This document shows, piece by piece, positions 1-4,686 of a DNA stretch of 11,181 bases. The number at the start of each line of letters is the position of its first letter. The stretch's first letter is position 1. The position numbers and the translations under genes are program-made. Origin of the DNA: Calditrichota bacterium (GTDB lineage: Bacteria; Zhuqueibacterota; Zhuqueibacteria; Zhuqueibacterales; Geothermadaptataceae); contig QQUM01000568.1 in assembly GCA_008501545.1 (NCBI GenBank), positions 1-11,181 of the forward strand, read 5' to 3'. The notes beneath the pieces were generated by a model. That model was not told the origin of the DNA. It saw only the letters and a program-made list of their open reading frames with translations, and searched no databases.

Positions 1-192
1 GTTCGGCGACAATTCGTCGATTTTGGGATCGTTTAACCACTGCGATAAATAATTCATTGAATTTGTCTTTGCAGCATCATACTGCTCGTCCGTTATCTTG
101 CCTTCACCACGTGCTTTATCCAAATAAAAATTAATGCCTTTGCCTGCGGCATCGATCAAGCCTTTTACATCCAGGCTTTGATTCAAGCTCAT
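1..192 (-). CDS. N-terminal 64 codons of an unidentified protein, possibly a phosphohexomutase (partial)
   Basis: This is a partial gene that runs off the left edge of the window. The ATG at 190-192 is preceded by AGGAGA at 198-203 with a 5-nt spacer, which makes the start convincing. The gene begins 17 bp after the prmC stop, so it is probably the last visible member of a prfA-prmC operon. The visible N-terminus begins MSLNQSLDVKGLIDAAGKG and looks helical and soluble, with no signal peptide. Near residues 54-61 it reads YLSQWLNDPKIDE. That loosely recalls the segment ahead of the FGTGGLRG box in alpha-phosphoglucomutase/phosphomannomutase proteins. The catalytic serine region lies outside the window, so this is only a hint and no symbol is given. 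The protein could equally be an unrelated hypothetical. Confidence 0.7.
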   Translation of the reverse strand, partial: MSLNQSLDVKGLIDAAGKGINFYLDKARGEGKITDEQYDAAKTNSMNYLSQWLNDPKIDELSPN

Positions 193-197
193 AATAA

Positions 198-203
198 TCT
201 CCT
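198..203 (-). promoter_or_regulatory. Ribosome binding site of the partial gene at the left edge
   Basis: AGGAGA on the minus strand lies 5 nt before the ATG at 190-192. It fixes the start of a gene otherwise too short to judge, and it sits in the 17-bp gap after prmC. Confidence 0.7.
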
Positions 204-209
204 GTTCAT

Positions 210-1103
210 TTATTCCACTTCGCTAGAATCAATCCAACCATAAACGAATCGATCTCGACCAGCGAGATCTTTTATAATATCAACATCCCGTATGCATTGT
301 TCTTTAAAAACTTGTGCTACTGCTTCCCCCTGTTCAGCCCCTATTTCACAGATTAACGGCCCACCCGATGCCATGATCTCGCGCGACAAATAAGAAATTC
401 GCTTGTAAAACCTGAGCGAATCATCACAAAAAAGTGCGATTTCAGGTTCAAAATAAACGATTTCAGGTTGCAGTGTGGATTTTTCCGAGCTGGCAATATA
501 TGGCGGATTCGAAACGATGATATCAAATTGTGATCTGAACTGATCTATGAGCGCATCATCGACAATATCAGCCTGTAAAAACTCTATTTTATCAAGAACT
601 TCATGATATTCTGCATTTTCACGCGCAACGAGAAGTGCTTCAGGAGATATATCTACAGCCGTAATCCTAAGTTGCGGGTTATTTTTTGCCAGGGCGATGG
701 AAATATTTCCACTACCCGTACCAATATCCAGAATCCGTACTCGCCCTTCAAACATTTTTGTTAGCTGCAGGGCCTTGTCGACTAGCATTTCTGTCTCGGG
801 TCGAGGGATAAGTACACCTTCTCTGACAGCTAACTTCAGAGAATAAAATTCCGTAAAACCTAAAATATATTGCAATGGTTCCCGATTGGCGCGACGCAAC
901 AACAATGATTTGTACGTATCAAGTTCATCCTGCGAAAGTGGTCGATCGAAATGAAGATAGAGTTGAACCCGGCTAAAATTCAAAACTGCACTTAGAAGCT
1001 GCTCAACAGACAGACGCGCATTTTCAACCCCTTTCTCCCTGAGATAGTTGGTTGACCAATCGATCAGTTTTACAACCGCCCACTGATCCACGGTTTCTGG
1101 CAT
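210..1103 (-). CDS. prmC: Peptide chain release factor N(5)-glutamine methyltransferase PrmC
   Basis: This 297-residue cytoplasmic enzyme uses S-adenosylmethionine to methylate the side-chain amide of the glutamine in the GGQ motif of release factors, which speeds peptide release on the ribosome. Residues 1-75 form the helical N-terminal release-factor-binding domain. PRPETE lies at 100-105, the SAM-binding glycine loop DIGTGSG at 126-132 and the catalytic NPPY motif at 199-202. These three together identify PrmC rather than another N6-methyltransferase. The length is slightly above the usual 275-290. The ATG at 1101-1103 follows the prfA stop by 2 bp. A GAGG at 1111-1114, inside the end of prfA, sits 7 nt upstream, so the two genes are probably translationally coupled. 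Its substrate, RF1, is encoded directly upstream. Confidence 0.97.
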   Translation of the reverse strand: MPETVDQWAVVKLIDWSTNYLREKGVENARLSVEQLLSAVLNFSRVQLYLHFDRPLSQDELDTYKSLLLRRANREPLQYILGFTEFYSLKLAVREGVLIPRPETEMLVDKALQLTKMFEGRVRILDIGTGSGNISIALAKNNPQLRITAVDISPEALLVARENAEYHEVLDKIEFLQADIVDDALIDQFRSQFDIIVSNPPYIASSEKSTLQPEIVYFEPEIALFCDDSLRFYKRISYLSREIMASGGPLICEIGAEQGEAVAQVFKEQCIRDVDIIKDLAGRDRFVYGWIDSSEVE

Positions 1104-1105
1104 AC

Positions 1106-2185
1106 TTATGCCTCAGTTTCCTGGAGTTGAATATTTTTATCTTCTGTGGAAAGTTTTTCAATGATCTCGTCCAAATCACCATCCATGATTTCGGGTAATT
1201 TGTACAAAGTAAGATTTATGCGATGATCAGTCATTCTCCCCTGAGGAAAGTTATAGGTTCGAATTTTCGCGCTGCGATCTCCCGTGCTGACCATTTTACG
1301 TCGGTTTTCAGCTGTTTTCTTATTTTCTTCTTCCATTTTCGCATCAAGTAAACGGGAACGCAACACGCTAAGTGCTTTGGCTTTGTTTTTATGTTGACTT
1401 TTCTCATCCTGGCAGGTTGCGATCACCCCTGTTGGTAAATGTGTAAGACGTACAGCTGAATCCGTGGTATTTACACTTTGTCCACCTGGTCCACTGCTAC
1501 GGTAAACATCAATTTTTAAATCTTTTGCATCAATGGCAAAGTCAACTTCATCTGCTTCCGGCAGGACTGCTACAGTAACGGCGCTTGTATGGATACGACC
1601 GCTTTGTTCAGTCTGCGGGACTCGTTGTACCCGGTGTACGCCACCCTCATATTTTAAACGACCAAATACATCTGCCCCCGAAACCATGGAGATTATTTCC
1701 TTAAATCCACCAATTCCCTGTGGATTTGAACTTAGGACTTCAATTTTCCAGCCCTTTCGTTCGGCATAGCGTGTATACATGCGAAAAAGTTCACCTGTGA
1801 AAAGGCCAGCTTCATCTCCGCCGGTGCCGGCGCGAATTTCCATCAAGGCATTTTTGCTGTCATTGGGATTTTTGGGTACCAGGAAAAGCTTCAGTTGCTC
1901 TTCAAGCCGAGGCAAGTTCTCGCGTGATTCAGCAATTTCAGTTTCGGCCATTTCGATCAATTCAGCATCATCGTTCTCGGCAATGATCGATTCTGCTTCG
2001 AGAATGGTATTGATGTTTTTCTTGTAGGTCGCATGGATTTTTAAAATACCCATCAGGTCACTATGTTCTTTTGCAATTTTCTTAAGGCGCGTCGGATCCG
2101 AGATTACCTCTGGATCGGAAAGAAGATCATTTAATTCTTCATATCTTTCTTCAATTTTTTCAAACTTTTCGAGTATCGAAGACAC
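1106..2185 (-). CDS. prfA: Peptide chain release factor 1 (RF1)
   Basis: RF1 recognises UAA and UAG stop codons in the ribosomal A site and triggers hydrolysis of peptidyl-tRNA. The 359-residue length matches the family (about 360). The N-terminal helical domain spans roughly residues 1-100. The codon-recognition motif is PQT at 190-192, the PxT form that marks RF1 as against the SPF of RF2. The catalytic GGQ is at 234-236 within SSGPGGQSVNTTDSA, and Gln236 is the PrmC target. The start is GTG at 2183-2185. No ATG occurs in frame nearby, and the N-terminus aligns with E. coli RF1, so GTG is the likely start. The Shine-Dalgarno sequence is poor, since only an AAAAGG touches the start. The gene forms a pair with prmC, and its promoter probably lies in 2186-2474. 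Confidence 0.98.
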   Translation of the reverse strand: MSSILEKFEKIEERYEELNDLLSDPEVISDPTRLKKIAKEHSDLMGILKIHATYKKNINTILEAESIIAENDDAELIEMAETEIAESRENLPRLEEQLKLFLVPKNPNDSKNALMEIRAGTGGDEAGLFTGELFRMYTRYAERKGWKIEVLSSNPQGIGGFKEIISMVSGADVFGRLKYEGGVHRVQRVPQTEQSGRIHTSAVTVAVLPEADEVDFAIDAKDLKIDVYRSSGPGGQSVNTTDSAVRLTHLPTGVIATCQDEKSQHKNKAKALSVLRSRLLDAKMEEENKKTAENRRKMVSTGDRSAKIRTYNFPQGRMTDHRINLTLYKLPEIMDGDLDEIIEKLSTEDKNIQLQETEA

Positions 2186-2214
2186 CTTTTAAATCCATGT
2201 ATAATAAATAATTC

Positions 2215-2238
2215 TGGATAAAAGTGATATTTTATCCA
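2215..2238 (-). repeat. 9-bp hairpin in the presumed prfA leader
   Basis: TGGATAAAA at 2215-2223 pairs perfectly with TTTTATCCA at 2230-2238 around a 6-nt loop. It ends 29 bp upstream of the prfA GTG start. No uridine run follows it on the minus strand, so it is not a classical terminator. It could be a leader stem-loop, an operator dyad, or chance in AT-rich DNA. Confidence 0.45.
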
Positions 2239-2290
2239 TTTGTGGAGAATGATTGCATTGCTTTTGTGATTTATTCCAAAGGTAAGAGGT

Positions 2291-2309
2291 GTGCATGAAT
2301 TAAATGCAC
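2291..2309. repeat. Short inverted repeat upstream of prfA
   Basis: GTGCAT (2291-2296) and ATGCAC (2304-2309) form 6-bp arms around 7 nt of AT-rich sequence. The layout resembles a small operator about 105 bp upstream of prfA. Such short arms can occur by chance. Confidence 0.25.
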
Positions 2310-2474
2310 ATATTTGTCTGAGTTAACATTGAGTTTGGATGCCCAAAAAACCAATGGCAAGCAGAAAAGACAATGTTTATCGCCCAGACTTCATTCCTTC
2401 AAGTGCAGCAACATTATAGAGTAAGATATGAATGCACCTGCACACAGCTCCGGCGTATTTCTTTTTGCAGTGTT

Positions 2475-2527
2475 CCAGAAAAACAAAAAGCGGAATACGC
2501 GCACATCCATTCCGCTTTGTTTTTAAA
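2475..2527 (-). terminator. Rho-independent terminator after rpmE
   Basis: AAAGCGGAAT (2487-2496) and ATTCCGCTTT (2509-2518) pair perfectly over 10 bp around a 12-nt loop. On the minus strand the stem is followed by TTTTTGTTTTT. The hairpin begins 27 bp after the rpmE stop codon. A T-rich tract also follows on the plus strand (GTTTTT), so it could act in both directions. It separates the rho/rpmE unit from prfA/prmC. Confidence 0.85.
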
Positions 2528-2545
2528 GTTTAAAATGGCTTGTTT

Positions 2546-2803
2546 CTACGAATCTTCAGGTTTTTTACCATATTTTTTCAAATATTTTTCAACACGACCA
2601 GCCGTATCAACGAGACGCTGTTTTCCAGTAAAAAATGGATGAGACGCACTAGAAATATCCACTTCGATTACTGGATACTCATTACCATCTTCCCATTCAA
2701 TAGTTTTGTCGCTCGTTTGAGTTGAGCGTGTTAAAAAGGCAAAATCTGCTGCTACATCTTTATATACGATGTAATTGTAATCTGGATGAATTCCCTTTTT
2801 CAA
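2546..2803 (-). CDS. rpmE2: 50S ribosomal protein L31 type B
   Basis: This 85-residue protein of the large ribosomal subunit is of the type B (zinc-independent) class. It starts [16 protein letters not shown] and carries [20 protein letters not shown] at about residues 54-73, the signature shared by L31 proteins. It contains no cysteine at all, so it lacks the CxxC zinc-binding residues of type A L31. The start is TTG at 2801-2803. It is supported by GGAG at 2813-2816 with a 9-nt spacer, and by an N-terminus that matches the family exactly. The stop is TAG at 2546-2548. The gene follows rho by about 110 bp and ends at a strong terminator. Type B paralogues are often induced by zinc starvation, but whether a type A copy exists elsewhere in the genome cannot be seen here. 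Confidence 0.96.
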   Translation of the reverse strand: MKKGIHPDYNYIVYKDVAADFAFLTRSTQTSDKTIEWEDGNEYPVIEVDISSASHPFFTGKQRLVDTAGRVEKYLKKYGKKPEDS

Positions 2804-2810
2804 TTCTAAA

Positions 2811-2820
2811 GTCTCCTCTA
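2811..2820 (-). promoter_or_regulatory. Ribosome binding site that fixes the TTG start of rpmE2
   Basis: On the minus strand this reads TAGAGGAGAC, and GGAG lies 9 nt before TTG at 2801-2803. No in-frame ATG is available at the conserved N-terminus, so the site decides the start. Confidence 0.75.
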
Positions 2821-2913
2821 AAGCGCTTTTTATTCAAATTTCATTTTTATCCGAGAAAAACGGAATAATATATAACTTTTATATACGCAAAAGCAAGCAA
2901 AACTTTTGCCGTA

Positions 2914-4161
2914 TTAACCGTTCATCGATTCGAGAAAATCACGATTATTTTTGGTTCCCCGGATTCGGGACTGGATAAATTCCATCGCTTCTACTGATGA
3001 TAGATTTGCAAGTAATTTACGTAAAATCCAGATACGATTTATCTCGAATTCGTCTAACAACAGCTCTTCTTTCCGTGTACCCGATCGATTCAGGTCGATT
3101 GCCGGAAACATTCGCCTGTCAGCCAAGCGGCGATCTAAAACCAGCTCCATGTTACCTGTACCTTTAAATTCCTCAAAAATAACATCATCCATTCTACTTC
3201 CGGTATCGATAAGCGCTGTTGCGATCACAGTAAGACTCCCACCCTCTTCTACGTTTCGGGCAGAACCAAAGAAGCGTTTTGGACGTTCAAGCGCTGTTGC
3301 ATCCAACCCACCAGTTAGAATTTTGCCACTGTGAGCAACGACGGCATTGTGAGCCCTTGCAAGGCGTGTTATACTATCCAGGAGAATAATAACATTCTGC
3401 CCAAACTCAACCAGTCTTTTTGATTTTTCCAACACCATATCTGCCACCTGAACATGTCTTTCTGGTGGTTCATCAAAAGTGGAACTCACAACTTCGGCAT
3501 CAACCGAACGTTGCATGTCGGTCACTTCCTCCGGACGTTCATCTATCAAAAGGACGATAAGCTTGACATCAGGATGGTTTTTCGTGATTGCGTTTGCTAC
3601 ATTTTGCAGCAAGGTTGTTTTACCCGTTTTTGGCTGAGCCACGATAAGGCCACGTTGTCCTAAACCCAGTGGGGTCAACATGTCCATTATGCGGGTTGAA
3701 TAATCCTTTGGATCAGTTTCGAGTTTAATTCGTTTATCTGGATAGAGAGGTGTTAGATTATCAAACAGAATTTTTCCCTTGGCAACATCAGGATTTTCCC
3801 AGTTTACAGCCTCAACCTTTAGCAAAGCAAAAAATCTTTCATTTTCTTTCGGTGGGCGAATTTGTCCAGACACCGTATCCCCGGTACGCAAGCCAAATCT
3901 TTTTATTTGGCTTGGAGAAACATAAATGTCATCTGGACCAGGCAAATAATTATAATCCGGGCTTCGCAAAAATCCGTAACCATCGGGCAATGCTTCGAGT
4001 ACGCCATCAGCAAATATGAGACCCTCTTTTTTCGTTTGTTCTTCCAGAATCTTAAAAATCAAGTCCTGTTTTTTTAAACCTGTCGCTCCAGGCACGCGCA
4101 TTTCTTGCGCCAGTTTAGATAACTCAGAAATTTTTAAGGACTTGAGTTCAGCGATTTCCAT
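2914..4161 (-). CDS. rho: Transcription termination factor Rho
   Basis: Rho is a hexameric RNA-dependent ATPase that translocates along nascent RNA and releases RNA polymerase. Starting from ATG the protein has 415 residues, close to the E. coli length of 419 and without the long N-terminal insertions seen in some phyla. In ATG numbering, the Rho N-terminal domain covers about 1-45 and the cold-shock RNA-binding fold about 46-120, with DGYGFLR at 60-66. The Walker A segment AQPKTGKT is at 175-182 and the Walker B VIILLD at 257-262, followed by the Q- and R-loop regions. A TTG frame opens 18 bp further upstream. The ATG at 4159-4161 is better because AAAGGAAC at 4166-4173 places GGA 6 nt before it. 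The gene heads the rho-rpmE2 pair. A perfect palindrome lies 30 bp upstream of the start codon. Confidence 0.98.
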   Translation of the reverse strand: MEIAELKSLKISELSKLAQEMRVPGATGLKKQDLIFKILEEQTKKEGLIFADGVLEALPDGYGFLRSPDYNYLPGPDDIYVSPSQIKRFGLRTGDTVSGQIRPPKENERFFALLKVEAVNWENPDVAKGKILFDNLTPLYPDKRIKLETDPKDYSTRIMDMLTPLGLGQRGLIVAQPKTGKTTLLQNVANAITKNHPDVKLIVLLIDERPEEVTDMQRSVDAEVVSSTFDEPPERHVQVADMVLEKSKRLVEFGQNVIILLDSITRLARAHNAVVAHSGKILTGGLDATALERPKRFFGSARNVEEGGSLTVIATALIDTGSRMDDVIFEEFKGTGNMELVLDRRLADRRMFPAIDLNRSGTRKEELLLDEFEINRIWILRKLLANLSSVEAMEFIQSRIRGTKNNRDFLESMNG

Positions 4162-4165
4162 AAAT

Positions 4166-4173
4166 GTTCCTTT
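4166..4173 (-). promoter_or_regulatory. Ribosome binding site that selects the rho ATG
   Basis: AAAGGAAC on the minus strand puts GGA 6 nt before the ATG at 4159-4161. The upstream in-frame TTG at 4177-4179 has no comparable site, so the ATG is preferred. Confidence 0.75.
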
Positions 4174-4191
4174 CAGCAATGTAAATCATCT

Positions 4192-4205
4192 TGTTGTGCA
4201 CAACA
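4192..4205. promoter_or_regulatory. Perfect 14-bp palindrome upstream of rho, possible operator
   Basis: TGTTGTGCACAACA is identical on both strands and lies 30 bp upstream of the rho start codon. A TTGAAA hexamer immediately upstream on the minus strand could serve as a -35 box, which would put the palindrome in the promoter spacer. No good -10 follows, so that part is speculative. The site could bind a dimeric repressor or lie in the rho leader RNA. Confidence 0.45.
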
Positions 4206-4301
4206 TTTCAAGATTAAAATTTTTATATATTTAGATATAAATTTAGAATATATTTTTATGGTAGCAGAATTGGTGAGCATTGCAGCTTTGGGAGTAATAT
4301 C

Positions 4302-4330
4302 TTGTTAACCGAAACACTATTAATTATACC
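4302..4330 (+). promoter_or_regulatory. Candidate sigma70-type promoter, plus strand
   Basis: TTGTTA (4302-4307) and TATACC (4325-4330) are separated by exactly 17 bp. Each matches four of six consensus positions. No coding sequence follows on the plus strand; a hairpin with a T run lies about 95 bp downstream. Confidence 0.3.
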
Positions 4331-4335
4331 CGGAT

Positions 4336-4433
4336 TAGCATCTCTTTCAGTTTTTGATTACGCGATGTATTTATTATTAGTTTGAGATTGTAGACGTACC
4401 GTTAAATCTAATGTACGATTTCGGTATTTTTTT
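4336..4433 (+). ncRNA. Possible small RNA of about 97 nt, divergent from rho
   Basis: The proposed transcript runs from the predicted start after the 4302-4330 promoter to the T run of the hairpin at 4397-4433. It has no coding capacity beyond a 6-codon ATG frame without a ribosome site. I do not recognise it as a known RNA family. The call rests only on a promoter-like and a terminator-like signal in the right order with no gene between them. It may be a chance pairing in AT-rich DNA. Confidence 0.22.
4397..4433 (+). terminator. Terminator-like hairpin on the plus strand
   Basis: TACCG (4397-4401) pairs with CGGTA (4422-4426), and AAATC (4404-4408) with GATTT (4417-4421). A 2-nt bulge interrupts the left side, the loop is 8 nt, and seven T follow at 4427-4433. 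No plus-strand gene precedes it. CGGTA can also pair with a second TACCG at 4435-4439, giving an alternative fold. Confidence 0.4.
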
Positions 4434-4505
4434 GTACCGCTTTAACAGGTAATCAAGTTTTCCAAATCAATTCCGCGCCTTCTGATTTACATAGCAGTTA
4501 GATTA

Positions 4506-4571
4506 AAATTCTCCAAGCTTACATCTTTCCAACAGAATGAAAAATGTAAAAAATCTTTAGTTGGAGAATTT
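4506..4571. repeat. Inverted repeat with 11-bp perfect arms and a nested stem
   Basis: AAATTCTCCAA (4506-4516) is the exact reverse complement of TTGGAGAATTT (4561-4571). Inside lies a second pair, TTACAT (4519-4524) and ATGTAA (4544-4549). No T run follows on either strand, so it does not look like a terminator. It may be a structured RNA, a protein-binding dyad or a small mobile-repeat remnant. Confidence 0.5.
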
Positions 4572-4574
4572 GGG

Positions 4575-4608
4575 GAATCAAGGATTGTTTAGACGTGGGA
4601 CTTGATTC
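4575..4608. repeat. 8-bp inverted repeat next to the larger dyad
   Basis: GAATCAAG (4575-4582) and CTTGATTC (4601-4608) pair perfectly across 18 nt. It begins 3 bp after the larger inverted repeat ends, so the two could fold as consecutive stems of one element. Confidence 0.35.
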
Positions 4609-4629
4609 TGCGGTGAAAACAGACTTTTA

Positions 4630-4682
4630 AAGTTAAAAATAATTAAATGCATTGTCAAGCCCTTTTAAACTTGTCTTGCATT
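4630..4682 (-). terminator. Weak terminator-like structure after the lamin-tail gene
   Basis: On the minus strand AATGCA (4682-4677) pairs with TGCATT (4651-4646), and CAAG pairs with CTTG inside, with an interior loop of 3 and 4 nt. A T-rich tract (4645-4630) follows. It lies 4 bp after the TAG stop at 4687-4689, where a terminator is expected, but the stem is imperfect and GC-poor. Confidence 0.35.
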
Positions 4683-4686
4683 AATC

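Larger units (their letters stand above)
2186..2474. other. Intergenic region between prfA and the rpmE terminator
   Basis: About 290 bp without a credible gene, presumably holding the prfA promoter and leader. It contains two inverted repeats: an AT-rich 9-bp hairpin at 2215-2238 and GTGCAT/ATGCAC arms at 2291-2309. I could not place -35 and -10 boxes with confidence. Open frames running across the region on the plus strand look like chance frames. Confidence 0.6.
4162..4686. other. Gene-free 525-bp interval between rho and the lamin-tail gene
   Basis: No open frame here looks coding. The interval holds the rho leader with a 14-bp palindrome, an AT-rich stretch at about 4215-4258, a candidate plus-strand promoter and terminator at 4302-4433, two larger inverted repeats at 4506-4571 and 4575-4608, and a weak terminator-like hairpin for the lamin-tail gene at 4646-4682. 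The number of dyads is notable for so short a region. Confidence 0.65.

Noticed and set aside
2373..2725. Plus-strand open frames opposite rpmE and its terminator
   Set aside because: They run through a strong hairpin and antisense to a conserved ribosomal gene, and no ribosome site supports them.
2817..2913. Separate promoter or attenuator between rho and rpmE2
   Set aside because: The gap is AT-rich with several TATATA-like strings and a GCAAAA/TTTTGC pair, but no properly spaced boxes or T-tailed hairpin stand out.
4162..4179. Upstream TTG start for rho giving six extra residues
   Set aside because: The ATG at 4159-4161 has a well-spaced AAAGGAAC site, and Rho families start at about this point.
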